NCBI GenBank assembly: GCA_902386555.1
Contig: CABMJJ010000007.1
Span: 124,001 to 188,000, forward strand
Source of the DNA: Candidatus Bilamarchaeum dharawalense
GTDB lineage: Archaea > Micrarchaeota > Micrarchaeia > Anstonellales > Bilamarchaeaceae
DNA: 64,000 bases
Reading direction: 5' to 3'
Part shown: positions 25,999 to 33,524 of the stretch, piece after piece
Numbering within the stretch: the first letter of the stretch is position 1
Layout: each line of letters begins with the position of its first letter
Translations under genes and position numbers: made by a program
Notes under the pieces: model-generated
The model's input: only the letters and a program-made list of their open reading frames with translations
What the model was told of the DNA's origin: nothing
Databases searched by the model: none

Positions 25999-27069
25999 AT
26001 GAGACAAGGTCAATACCTAGGGCACATGGTTACCAAAGGTGACAGACGAACTTTTGTAATGGCAATTGAAAGAGCAAAAAGGCTAGCAGAAAAAGACGAT
26101 GCCCAACCAGTTTTATGGACCCATGAAGGTGCAGATCCAGATGGGATAGGGGCAATGAAATTTGTTAGAGACTACCTAAGTCAAAAACACGGATTAACCG
26201 CACGAATTATTACTGGCCCCATAATGTTTACTGCCCGCCCATTCGCAGAAAGATTGGGCGTGGATATTAGTGAAAAAGAGGATAATTTTCAATCCGCTGG
26301 CATGCACATGGTACTTGATACTTGTGCAAAGCCACTATTAAACGGAGCAAGAGGAGTGCTTGTACCTGAAAGAACATTGGTGATAGACCACCACGTACCG
26401 GATGTTACTTCTATCGAAGCAGCTTATATGATACGTAATGCAGTTGCCATATCAACCTGTGAGATGCTTGCTTCCATAGTACCGGTAAGAGAGATAACAA
26501 GAGAGGGGGCATTTGCATTGGCAGTTGGTATTGCAAGTGATACTGATAGACTAAGAGTAGCAGAAAGAAGAACCATAGCTATTTTCGAAAGATTGCTTAG
26601 AATGGCTAATGTAAAACGAACAGAAATTGATGAGCTGGCAGACCCTTCCTGGGATCCTAAGATAACAAGAATGGTTGGAAGTGATCTAAATTACGCTAAT
26701 TGGCAGACCTATGAAGTTGGATCAAAAGAATGGGTTATTGCAATTGGGCAAACTTCGCTAGAAGCTCCATTTATTCTTGCCAATGCACTTAGGAGATTGA
26801 ATGCGGATATAAGTGCATCATTCACTGAAATTGGAATTGAAAAATTCAAGATTTCCATACGAGTTGGTTTTGCACAAGCAAATAAAACAGGGGTTCATGC
26901 AAATGACATTGCAAGAAGGATAAGCCAACTTTGTGAATTACCTCAAGAACAGTGGGGTGGTGGAGAGATTGATAGGGCAGGAGTAGTAATACCTGGAACC
27001 CCAACCCAAGTAGTTGTCATGATAAATGCTGCAATCAAGGATATTATTCATCTTGCAACTAAAACCTAG
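25999..27069 (+). CDS. DHH-family phosphoesterase
   Basis: A 356-residue DHH/DHHA1 protein. It contains THEGADPDGIGAM (first metal-binding aspartates), MVLDTC, and the signature VIDHHVPD, followed by ASDTDRLR. The C-terminal DHHA1-like region ends with a Gly-rich GGGEIDRAG substrate-binding loop. Family members degrade nanoRNA, pAp or cyclic dinucleotides; archaeal ones include RecJ-like nucleases. Which applies cannot be read here. It lies just upstream of tRNA-Asn. Confidence 0.85.
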   Translation: MRQGQYLGHMVTKGDRRTFVMAIERAKRLAEKDDAQPVLWTHEGADPDGIGAMKFVRDYLSQKHGLTARIITGPIMFTARPFAERLGVDISEKEDNFQSAGMHMVLDTCAKPLLNGARGVLVPERTLVIDHHVPDVTSIEAAYMIRNAVAISTCEMLASIVPVREITREGAFALAVGIASDTDRLRVAERRTIAIFERLLRMANVKRTEIDELADPSWDPKITRMVGSDLNYANWQTYEVGSKEWVIAIGQTSLEAPFILANALRRLNADISASFTEIGIEKFKISIRVGFAQANKTGVHANDIARRISQLCELPQEQWGGGEIDRAGVVIPGTPTQVVVMINAAIKDIIHLATKT

Positions 27070-27070
27070 G

Positions 27071-27079
27071 TTTTTAAAC
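27071..27079 (+). promoter_or_regulatory. TATA box for tRNA-Asn
   Basis: TTTTTAAAC is centred near 27076, about 28 nt before the first base of the tRNA at 27105, the expected spacing. Confidence 0.55.
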
Positions 27080-27104
27080 ATAAAGTGACAACAAAAAATC
27101 CTAT

Positions 27105-27230
27105 GCCTCGGTAGCTCATTCGGTAGAGCGGCTGACTGTTAATTTTTAGGAATAGCAACCCAGTTTTTGGGCGACATTTTCCTAAAAAGTCGCAATCAGC
27201 AGGCGGGATGTTCAAATCATCCCCGGGGCG
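27105..27230 (+). tRNA. tRNA-Asn (anticodon GTT), intron-containing
   Basis: Hand folding gives acceptor GCCTCGG (27105-27111) with CCGGGGC (27223-27229, one G-U pair), D stem GCTC/GAGC with GG in the loop, anticodon stem GCTGA/TCAGC, loop CTGTTAA with anticodon GTT, variable loop AGGCG, and T arm GGATG-TTCAAAT-CATCC. The discriminator is G27230 and CCA is not encoded. A 53-nt insert follows position 37. The gene is also the apparent target of the integrated element that begins at its 3' end. Confidence 0.95.
27142..27194 (+). other. tRNA-Asn intron at position 37/38
   Basis: The 53-nt insert sits at the canonical archaeal intron site, one base 3' of the anticodon. It forms a 10-bp stem (27143-27152 with 27179-27188) and an inner CCCA/TGGG hairpin. 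The surrounding bulges fit a relaxed bulge-helix-bulge motif; I could not resolve a perfect 3-4-3 form. Boundaries could shift by a base. Confidence 0.85.
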
Positions 27231-27233
27231 TTT
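27223..27233 (+). repeat. Left attachment core (tRNA 3' end)
   Basis: CCGGGGCGTTT covers the last acceptor bases, the discriminator and three following T. The identical 11-mer recurs at 35544-35554. Being short, it may be only the remaining part of a longer core. Confidence 0.55.
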
Positions 27234-27239
27234 ATACTC

Positions 27240-27268
27240 AAAGTGGATACGCACATAACCCTTCCTTA
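27240..27268 (+). repeat. Left sub-terminal inverted repeat (putative integrase arm site)
   Basis: Two blocks, AAAGTGGATAC (27240-27250) and TAACCCTTCCTTA (27256-27268), recur in inverted orientation near the other end of the element (35434-35468) with 10/11 and 12/13 identity but different spacing. Placement just inside each attachment site fits integrase arm-type binding sites. Inference. Confidence 0.5.
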
Positions 27269-27273
27269 TAAAG
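27266..27273 (+). promoter_or_regulatory. TATA box of the integrase, inside a CCTTC/GAAGG inverted repeat
   Basis: TTATAAAG is centred 25 nt before ATG 27295, predicting a leaderless integrase message. It is flanked by CCTTC and GAAGG, so a protein bound there would mask the promoter. The left arm overlaps the putative integrase arm site, suggesting autoregulation. Confidence 0.45.
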
Positions 27274-27294
27274 AAGGTTGGAAGTGGTGTAAAC

Positions 27295-28467
27295 ATGAGC
27301 GTAGACATATACGATATGGAGAAGCGAATTGGCTACTTTTTGAAGAAGTTAAGTAAGTTGGAAATCCCAGAAGAGAATAAACGGGCTATTTTAGAGTTTT
27401 TTGACTACCTAACTGCAAAGGGCTTGAGCCGTAGCCGAATCCTCATATACGCCAATAGACTTGTTCCTTTGGCAGCTATGTTCGGACCATTACAATTCAA
27501 GGAAGCGAAGCAGGCAGACATCCAGCGCATTATAGCCGAAATCCAGAAAAAGGACTGGTCACCGGTCACAAAAGGCATCTATAGAGTTAGTATAAAGCGG
27601 TTCTATAAGTGGCTGCTAGGAAATGACGAGTTTTATCCTGAAAACGTACGCTGGCTGAAAAAAACTGCTAAAGAAACCAGTCATATTATGCCAGAAGAGC
27701 TCCTGACAGCGGACGAAGTTCAGAAGCTCATTGATGTATGCGAGAACCCCCGGGACAAGTGCTTTATCTCGATGTTGTACGAGAGCGGATGCCGTATCGG
27801 GGAGATCGCAGGAATCCAAATCAAACACATCGCGTTCGATGAATATGGCGCCCAGGTGATGGTGGATGGCAAAACAGGACAGAGACGAATAAGACTCATT
27901 TCCAGCATCCATTATCTGCGCTACTGGCTTGAGCTCCACCCTATGAAGCAGAATGCGGACGCACCACTATGGATTAAACTTACTTCCCATAAGGGCAGCC
28001 CTATGAAGTATAATGGATTTCTGCGGATATTCAAAATTCTTAGGAATAGAACAGGTATAACAAAACCGACGAACTTCCACGCTTTTAGACATGCAAGAGC
28101 TACTGAATTGGCAAAAATGGGGTTAAACCAATTCCAAATGGAGAAAATTTTAGGGTGGACTCATGGAAGCGATATGCCCCAGGTTTACCTTCATCTTTCT
28201 GGGACAGATACAGATAATGCCCTATTGAAGGCTTATGGCTTGCAACCAAAAGATGACCAAAACAACAAAAGAAAATGTTCGCGTTGTTTCGTTCTGAACG
28301 AAGTAAGTGGAAGTTTCTGCAAAGAATGTGGGATGCCGTTGACTTTGAATGCTGCGGTAGATATGGAGAATAAACATCAAGAACTTGAGAAGAAACTCGG
28401 GCCACTGATGGAATTGATGAAAGACCAAGAGGTTAAGGAATTTTTGGCGAATAAAATGAGAAAATGA
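27295..28467 (+). CDS. Tyrosine recombinase / integrase with C-terminal zinc ribbon
   Basis: A 390-residue tyrosine recombinase. Residues 15-125 form the SAM-like core-binding domain. The catalytic domain shows R167 (ESGCRIGE), the DGKTGQRR lysine hairpin, H262-x-x-R265 (HAFRH), a GWTHGS histidine and nucleophile Y298 (MPQVYLH). Residues about 322-340 form a CxxC...CxxC zinc ribbon, then a coiled coil ends the protein. It is intact, unlike SSV-type integrases that are split on integration. It lies 65 nt from tRNA-Asn and is the likely integrase of the element; a chromosomal XerA role is less likely given the zinc-ribbon tail and position. Confidence 0.92.
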   Translation: MSVDIYDMEKRIGYFLKKLSKLEIPEENKRAILEFFDYLTAKGLSRSRILIYANRLVPLAAMFGPLQFKEAKQADIQRIIAEIQKKDWSPVTKGIYRVSIKRFYKWLLGNDEFYPENVRWLKKTAKETSHIMPEELLTADEVQKLIDVCENPRDKCFISMLYESGCRIGEIAGIQIKHIAFDEYGAQVMVDGKTGQRRIRLISSIHYLRYWLELHPMKQNADAPLWIKLTSHKGSPMKYNGFLRIFKILRNRTGITKPTNFHAFRHARATELAKMGLNQFQMEKILGWTHGSDMPQVYLHLSGTDTDNALLKAYGLQPKDDQNNKRKCSRCFVLNEVSGSFCKECGMPLTLNAAVDMENKHQELEKKLGPLMELMKDQEVKEFLANKMRK

Positions 28468-28468
28468 T

Positions 28469-29452
28469 TTATTTAAACCAAGCAATAAACTTACCCAATA
28501 CTTGATAAATCTGCAATATCGGCTCTGGTTCGAAGAATAGATTGACATTCACATCCTTAAGCGTTGCATATTCAAGTACCTCACGTAACTTTCGTTGTGG
28601 GTATCTTAAAAGTACACCCTGATGTAGTATACTAGCCCAAGGGTAGCCCACCTTAATCGGCTCTTTTTTTAAATCTTTTTCTGAGAGAGGAATCAATCTA
28701 TCCTCTTGTCCTGTTTGATAGTGTATATCGGCTTTTTTAGTTCCATAAATATGACATGCGGCGGCTAGTGCCATAGTAGAAAAAGGCTGTTGAGTACTGT
28801 CTTTTGATAAAGCTTGCTGGGTGATTTGTTGCTTAACCTGTTCGCTAGCTATCAAATATTGTTCAATAAATTTGGATTGAGACGTCTGGATCTTTGTTAA
28901 TTGAGTTTGAAATAATGCTTCTTGAATGAAACTATTCAGTATTGGTCCTTCCGATGCCCCACTTGGAACACGAAATGCTAAACATAAATTGAAGAATCCG
29001 TAAACTGATGGAAACATCCATTTTCGTTTATGAAAAAACAATGGTTTCATCAAGTCCAAATCGAAAAGAGCAGGCCTAGAATAAAAAATATCCCTTTTAA
29101 CCCCGCCTTTTATTCCTATAGGCATTTCCTCTCCTGATTGATAAAATCGGTTAACCCAACTCCGATAAAATTTATTAAAATTCAAACTAATTGTTGAGTT
29201 AGGACTTCGTCTTCCATTCTCTGCATTCAAAATTATCCACTTTTCTGATTCAAGTTTAGACACCAAACCGATATTTTTTCGATATAATATCTGAGACGTG
29301 CCCTGACTGTTTTGTCTTGGTGTTTTCCCCTTTTTCCTCGTTAGTATCCCTACATCAAAACAATATTTCTTGAATTGCTTCATAGTTTTTTTGCCGCTTA
29401 AAAGTAAAATTAAGATCTTGTTCTCATCTTCTGTAAATGTTATGCGATTCAT
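28469..29452 (-). CDS. Element protein of unknown function with possible N-terminal winged helix
   Basis: A 327-residue protein from ATG 29452 (MNRITFTEDENKILILLLSG). The N-terminal 60 residues look like a DNA-binding helix-turn-helix; the middle has IKGGVKRDIFYSRPALFDLD and a Gln-rich helical section near residues 180-225. I do not recognise the family. It ends 2 nt from the integrase stop, tail to tail. Its start codon sits within a 20-bp palindrome and about 25 nt from a shared TATA element, so it is probably one arm of a divergent switch. Confidence 0.65.
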   Translation of the reverse strand: MNRITFTEDENKILILLLSGKKTMKQFKKYCFDVGILTRKKGKTPRQNSQGTSQILYRKNIGLVSKLESEKWIILNAENGRRSPNSTISLNFNKFYRSWVNRFYQSGEEMPIGIKGGVKRDIFYSRPALFDLDLMKPLFFHKRKWMFPSVYGFFNLCLAFRVPSGASEGPILNSFIQEALFQTQLTKIQTSQSKFIEQYLIASEQVKQQITQQALSKDSTQQPFSTMALAAACHIYGTKKADIHYQTGQEDRLIPLSEKDLKKEPIKVGYPWASILHQGVLLRYPQRKLREVLEYATLKDVNVNLFFEPEPILQIYQVLGKFIAWFK

Positions 29453-29470
29453 GTTATGTTTACATAACAT
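29451..29470. promoter_or_regulatory. 20-bp palindromic operator
   Basis: ATGTTATGT-TT-ACATAACAT is a perfect inverted repeat with 9-bp arms. It covers the start codon and predicted transcription start of the leftward gene and adjoins the shared TATA element. It is the natural target for the ribbon-helix-helix protein encoded at 29519. Confidence 0.65.
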
Positions 29471-29471
29471 A

Positions 29472-29484
29472 ACATATATAAAAC
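29472..29484. promoter_or_regulatory. Shared divergent TATA element
   Basis: An ACATATATAAAAC tract reads as a TATA box in both directions. Leftward it is about 25 nt from ATG 29452 (leaderless). Rightward it predicts a start near 29504, with AGGTG (29508-29512) as ribosome binding site for ATG 29519. Confidence 0.55.
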
Positions 29485-29518
29485 TACTCTTATGCATAAT
29501 TGACTCCAGGTGTTAACA

Positions 29519-29674
29519 ATGGCAAAAATAGCAAAAATTTCAATTTCGTGGCCTGTTGAACTCGCCCATGAAATTAAGGAAAGAGCAAATAACGAAGGCC
29601 GTTCGGTGTCTGGTCTACTTCGCGTTGCATACCGAAGATACAAAGAGGGAAATAATGTCGAACCAAGTAACTGA
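29519..29674 (+). CDS. Small ribbon-helix-helix (CopG-like) DNA-binding protein
   Basis: A 51-residue protein: KIAKISISWPVELAHEIKE, then ANNEGRSVSGLLRVAYRRYKE. One beta strand followed by two helices separated by a GRSVS turn is the CopG/Arc/MetJ ribbon-helix-helix pattern. Such proteins dimerise and bind palindromic operators, often their own promoters. AGGTG six bases upstream supports the start. It opens the element's replication operon and overlaps the next gene by 20 nt. Confidence 0.75.
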   Translation: MAKIAKISISWPVELAHEIKERANNEGRSVSGLLRVAYRRYKEGNNVEPSN

Positions 29675-29783
29675 ATGGCTTCAAACTCTCAAAGAACTTG
29701 ATGAGCTCGCAAAAAATAAAAAAGCCGCTGCAAACGGCTCACAACCGGTGATTACAAATGATACCAACAAAACATCAATTTAA
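29655..29783 (+). CDS. Very small element protein
   Basis: A 42-residue protein beginning MSNQVTEWLQTLKELDELAK, a predicted helix, with an Asn/Thr-rich tail. ATG 29655 overlaps the ribbon-helix-helix gene by 20 nt and its end overlaps the next by 26 nt. The nested spacing supports translation, but no family is recognised. Confidence 0.45.
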   Translation: MSNQVTEWLQTLKELDELAKNKKAAANGSQPVITNDTNKTSI

Positions 29784-29997
29784 GGATGGGTTGAATCTTC
29801 TCGATCGCTGTTTTGAGAAATTAGAACCATACCTAAAAGATGGAATTTCGCACCCTAGATATAGACAACTCAGTGGGAGAATTTTAGGACTTAAACGAGA
29901 AGAATCGAAAAAACTTCTCAAACAGCTTCGTCAGCAATACCCAATCATAGTTACCTGTCGTCTAATAATTCTTGATGAGGTGCCTTCCCATGCCTGA
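29758..29997 (+). CDS. Small helical element protein
   Basis: A 79-residue, basic, helical protein (RYRQLSGRILGLKREESKKLLKQL split over two helices). It overlaps its neighbours on both sides (26 and 8 nt), typical of compact plasmid or virus operons. Function unknown; it lies directly before the RepA-like ATPase. Confidence 0.5.
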   Translation: MIPTKHQFKDGLNLLDRCFEKLEPYLKDGISHPRYRQLSGRILGLKREESKKLLKQLRQQYPIIVTCRLIILDEVPSHA

Positions 29998-31381
29998 ACG
30001 CGTATTTTTTTGCCGTAAAATTGGTTGTAAGAATCGAGCAGTTGGGGACAAAGGCAGATATGGTCAGTGTGAATTTGATGGTGAAACGTTCATAACTCCA
30101 GGAGAGAAGTTGGTTTATGAAACAGAAGCTGCTAAGGAGGCTTATCGTCAGAATGTGGAGCGTGTAACAGCTGAATATTCATGCTTACCGTGCGAAATCT
30201 ACAAAAACCAACCAGATAACTGTCCAGCACACGGACCTTTGAAACATAAAACCGAGATTCTAAACCAATTCGAACTGGATTACGAAGATAGAATGCTTAA
30301 CGTAGAACAAATACTCGGGATTGCCCCTAAAGATAATATTGTCTCTGAAACCGGACAACTTTCTATTATTTGGGAAAAAGAGCTTCAAACCATAATTTCC
30401 AAGCCCAACAACTGGATCGTAGACGGCTATATACCAAAAGACAGCATAATCCTCTTGGCTGGAAAGCGTGGCTTCTACAAATCGTGGGGCGCCTTACATC
30501 TTGCATTAGCTATCGCTTCTGGAAAGCCATTCCTTGGCAAATACCCCGCATTACTCTATCCTGTTTTGTATCTGGATGAAGAAAATGGTGTAAACGTATT
30601 GAAAGAGCGAGTAATGCAAATAAAACAAGGTATGGGACTCGAAGGTAGTGTAGAAAACCTGTGTTTCAGCTCCTTTGCAGGGTTCAAGATAAGCAACGCA
30701 CAGGCTAAATTGGCGCTTGAAACCTTCATTAAACAACACGGGATCAAGGTCATTATAGTAGACACGCTAAGGAGGATTATTAGTAGCGAAGAGAATGATG
30801 CAGGAGAGATAAACAGTATTTTTACCAACCTGATCAGGCCCATTTCAAGCGAATATGGTGTTACTTGGATATTCTTACACCACTTACGAAAAGGCATGGC
30901 AGGTAAGGTGCCAACCGATCTTCTGGACGAGCTTCGGGGCTCAAGCGAGCTGGCGAACTATGCCGATGGGGTCATAATCTTCGAGAAACCACCAAAAACA
31001 GAGGCCAGATTCAATATTGTACATGGGAAGTGCAGAAATGCCCAAGCGCAAGAAGCCAGGATTGTCGAACTCAAGTTCGAAGAAAAATCCGTGAAATTTG
31101 AAGTTTTAGGCACAGCCCAAGCAATAGTTGATGCTGCGGATGAATGCGCTTCTACAATACTACGCCATCTTGAAGTCAACTCCATAGAAGACTTCAAAAC
31201 TCATGAGATTCTAGAGGTCATGAAGGCTCAACAACATAGTAAAGCAACAATAACTCGAGCCTTAGCCATCTTGGATGAACAAGGCAAAATTGTGAGAGAA
31301 AAGAAAGGTCATTACAGAAGAATAATTGGGAGATTAGAGGAATATGTTGAAGATAAATCAGAAGAATCAAATAGATCATGA
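29990..31381 (+). CDS. RepA-like RecA-fold ATPase with N-terminal Cys-rich region
   Basis: A 463-residue protein from ATG 29990, chosen because GAGGTG lies seven bases upstream. Residues 1-75 hold cysteine pairs (CRKIGCKN, CLPCEIYK, CPAH) and may bind zinc. Residues about 130-360 form a RepA/DnaB-type RecA fold: Walker A AGKRGFYKSWG (the Gly before Lys is replaced by Tyr), YLDEEN, Walker B VIIVDTLRR, and FLHHLRKG. The C-terminus looks like a winged helix (SKATITRALAILDEQGKI). It is probably the replicative helicase/initiator of the element. Confidence 0.8.
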   Translation: MPERVFFCRKIGCKNRAVGDKGRYGQCEFDGETFITPGEKLVYETEAAKEAYRQNVERVTAEYSCLPCEIYKNQPDNCPAHGPLKHKTEILNQFELDYEDRMLNVEQILGIAPKDNIVSETGQLSIIWEKELQTIISKPNNWIVDGYIPKDSIILLAGKRGFYKSWGALHLALAIASGKPFLGKYPALLYPVLYLDEENGVNVLKERVMQIKQGMGLEGSVENLCFSSFAGFKISNAQAKLALETFIKQHGIKVIIVDTLRRIISSEENDAGEINSIFTNLIRPISSEYGVTWIFLHHLRKGMAGKVPTDLLDELRGSSELANYADGVIIFEKPPKTEARFNIVHGKCRNAQAQEARIVELKFEEKSVKFEVLGTAQAIVDAADECASTILRHLEVNSIEDFKTHEILEVMKAQQHSKATITRALAILDEQGKIVREKKGHYRRIIGRLEEYVEDKSEESNRS

Positions 31382-31865
31382 GCCATTGGATTCTAGATTC
31401 AGTGATGAATCACAAGAATCAAAGTATATATACTCAGATTCATCTGAGCCATCAATTACTGTTAGTAAAGGGGTAGGGGCTATAGAAACTTGCAACTTTA
31501 TCAAAAAAGATGGAAAGCAGTGCAATGTTCTTCCACTTCATGGTGAGGATAAATGTTTCTTCCATAGCACGGATCCAGAAGTTGTGGCAAATCGGGCTGA
31601 AGCAGCCAAGAAAGGTGGGGAAAACGGCCGTAAACAGATGCTTGTACCATCGCAAGAAGAGCTTTCTTTAGTCAGTTTATCTGATTTAGCCGTACTTGTA
31701 GGACGTACAATAAACGATGTCAGGCAAAACAGAGTAACTACAAGCCAGGCCAATTGCATCGGGTATCTGGCCGGAACTTTAGCCAAAATCTACGAAATTC
31801 GAGATGTTCAATCAAAGGTAGAATCAATTGAATTGATTCTTAAAAAGAGGGACCAAAATGGATAA
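31344..31865 (+). CDS. Small protein with Cys/His zinc-binding motif
   Basis: A 173-residue protein. Its centre has CNFIKKDGKQCN followed by GEDKCFFH, a C-x8-C...C-x2-H arrangement common in plasmid- and phage-encoded proteins where HTH-free zinc knuckles occur. The AAKKGGENGRK stretch after it and a helical C-terminus (KVESIELILKKRDQ) follow. It overlaps the RepA-like gene by 38 nt and the next gene by 8 nt. A role in replication or DNA binding is plausible but unproven. Confidence 0.6.
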   Translation: MLKINQKNQIDHEPLDSRFSDESQESKYIYSDSSEPSITVSKGVGAIETCNFIKKDGKQCNVLPLHGEDKCFFHSTDPEVVANRAEAAKKGGENGRKQMLVPSQEELSLVSLSDLAVLVGRTINDVRQNRVTTSQANCIGYLAGTLAKIYEIRDVQSKVESIELILKKRDQNG

Positions 31866-32478
31866 ACAACTTGTAAAAATGCTTGATGGGATGACTGGTA
31901 AAGAAGTTTGCGAGTATCTATACGCGCTATTAGATAACTACGAATTGGAAGCAGCAGAAGATCTTAAACCCTATCTCAATTCCTTAGATTCTGTTCGTAG
32001 AGTTGATCTTCACAATACTCATGTGGAAACGTTGGAGCAGGAGCTTGAGGAAAGATGGAAGATAATCATAGTCCATAAACGCGAGCTGGTTAAGCTTCAT
32101 AAAATCCAGGTAATTGAATTTTATAACGAAATTCTCTTTTCACTAGCTAGTCATATTTATTTCACTAATAAAGATGACAGAGACAAATTCAAAGGAATTG
32201 ATCTTTTTATAATTTATAGTTCCTGGAAGCTTAATTCATTGTGTTCTTGGGACCAGATAATTGAAGTTACGACTGATCTCCTTGAAAAGTTCAGTGTCAT
32301 GACAATGGGGAAGTATCGCGAGCATTTTGAGAATGTAATAAAATTTGCAAAATTCTTCAAAGACCGTGAAGCGATGTACGACACGTATCAAAGAGAAGAT
32401 GTCGAAGTGCCAGATGTAAAATTAGACAAAAAGGAGTCGAAGGAGCTGGACGAATGGTTTAGGCAACCTATTGTCTAA
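31858..32478 (+). CDS. Helical element protein of unknown function
   Basis: A 206-residue, mostly alpha-helical acidic protein without recognised motif. It overlaps the zinc-motif gene by 8 nt and is the last of the rightward element operon (29519-32478). Three aromatic-rich helices around residues 95-130 suggest a compact bundle. No signal peptide or membrane segment. Confidence 0.55.
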   Translation: MDKQLVKMLDGMTGKEVCEYLYALLDNYELEAAEDLKPYLNSLDSVRRVDLHNTHVETLEQELEERWKIIIVHKRELVKLHKIQVIEFYNEILFSLASHIYFTNKDDRDKFKGIDLFIIYSSWKLNSLCSWDQIIEVTTDLLEKFSVMTMGKYREHFENVIKFAKFFKDREAMYDTYQREDVEVPDVKLDKKESKELDEWFRQPIV

Positions 32479-32491
32479 ATTTGCAAGGAGA

Positions 32492-33130
32492 TTAGGATTG
32501 CTGTTCTACTTTCAATGTCCAACTTCCTCCATTATCATTCCAGCCGACGATTCCTTCGACACCGAATCTGTAATAACCATCTGTAGTAATATGTGTGGCA
32601 TGTTTTCCATCATAGTTTCCTATTTCATTGAAAATCAAATCAACGTTGGCCCCATCTGAATCAAGCAACTGTACTATAAAATTGTGTTTACCTGAATAAT
32701 AACCTGTGATTAGTACGAGTCCTTTCTTCAAGTAAATCTGATCAGTCACATCAGCACTATCCCCACTAAACGTCTTGGCCTGACTTACTGCTTCTGGGGT
32801 TGGGCATAATGTTGCATCATTGACAGTTTGTCCATTAGAGCATACATATCTTGTCAAGTTAACAGTAACTGTTACCGTTTTTTCGGTTATTTTTTCTGGT
32901 TGTGGAGAGCATTGTAAAGCAACATCAACTGTAGAATTATCCCAACAGACATACTTTGTTTTTTCTATAGTTACTTCTTTTATCTGCGTTTGATTATTCT
33001 TAGGTGGACACGATAAAGAAGAACTTACAGTGCTATTAGGACACTTGCATTCCTTTGATGCAGTTGTTGTGCACCCAGCAATCAGAAATATTCCAACTAA
33101 AATGATCCCAAAAAGAAGCAATCTATTCAT
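32492..33130 (-). CDS. Element-encoded lipoprotein with Cys repeats
   Basis: A 212-residue lipoprotein: signal LLLFGIILVGIFLIAGC with lipobox LIAGC. Three short Cys motifs follow (CKCPNST..LSCPP, YVCWDNSTVD..QC, YVCSNGQTVND..LC), each with the same Asn/Ser-Thr-Val core. The C-terminal 100 residues are a beta-rich domain ending GGSWTLKVEQ. It is convergent with the replication operon. Such surface lipoproteins on mobile elements can alter the host envelope, but no role is shown here. Confidence 0.65.
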   Translation of the reverse strand: MNRLLLFGIILVGIFLIAGCTTTASKECKCPNSTVSSSLSCPPKNNQTQIKEVTIEKTKYVCWDNSTVDVALQCSPQPEKITEKTVTVTVNLTRYVCSNGQTVNDATLCPTPEAVSQAKTFSGDSADVTDQIYLKKGLVLITGYYSGKHNFIVQLLDSDGANVDLIFNEIGNYDGKHATHITTDGYYRFGVEGIVGWNDNGGSWTLKVEQQS

Positions 33131-33161
33131 AGCTTCACCGTTAGTTTATGGTTAGTAGATT

Positions 33162-33189
33162 CTAAGCAAGCTTATATAAAACTAAGCAA
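33162..33189 (+). promoter_or_regulatory. TATA box flanked by CTAAGCAA direct repeats
   Basis: CTAAGCAA occurs at 33162-33169 and again at 33182-33189, exactly 20 bp (two helical turns) apart, with TTATATAAA (33172-33180) between. The downstream gene encodes a winged-helix protein, a good candidate for binding both copies and blocking its own promoter. Confidence 0.6.
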
Positions 33190-33222
33190 TATTAAAGAAC
33201 GAGGATAATAGTTAGTTTAGGC

Positions 33223-33510
33223 ATGTTGAAGTCAGACCTGCCTCACTACTCCCAAAAAATCGCTTCCGTACTCAAAAAAGACTCGCTCGACATTTTATTT
33301 CTCTTAAGGCAGCACAATTGCAGGTTTCGTGATCTTCCAGGCAATTCTTTCACAAAAAGCAAGAGGTTGAAGGAACTACGTTTGGCTGGGTTGATTGAAC
33401 CAGTTATTATTGAACAGGATAGAAAAGAGAGGCCTGTGATTGGATATAGACTGACGGAGAAAGGAGTTAATCTACTAGATAAGTTGGAAATAATTTTCAA
33501 GATATTATAG
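33223..33510 (+). CDS. Winged-helix transcriptional regulator
   Basis: A 95-residue protein with a winged-helix pattern: SLDILFLLRQHNCRFRDLP, recognition helix SKRLKELRLAGLIEP, and wing ERPVIGYRLTEKG. Layout is like HxlR/ArsR-type regulators but it lacks the HxlR CP motif. It diverges from the lipoprotein gene and probably controls the lipoprotein and/or itself through the flanking direct repeats. Confidence 0.75.
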   Translation: MLKSDLPHYSQKIASVLKKDSLDILFLLRQHNCRFRDLPGNSFTKSKRLKELRLAGLIEPVIIEQDRKERPVIGYRLTEKGVNLLDKLEIIFKIL

Positions 33511-33524
33511 CACAAAAAATCCAT

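Noticed and set aside
27295-28467. Chromosomal XerA recombinase instead of an integrase
   Set aside because: Not fully excluded, but the tRNA position, att-like repeats and zinc-ribbon tail favour an element integrase.
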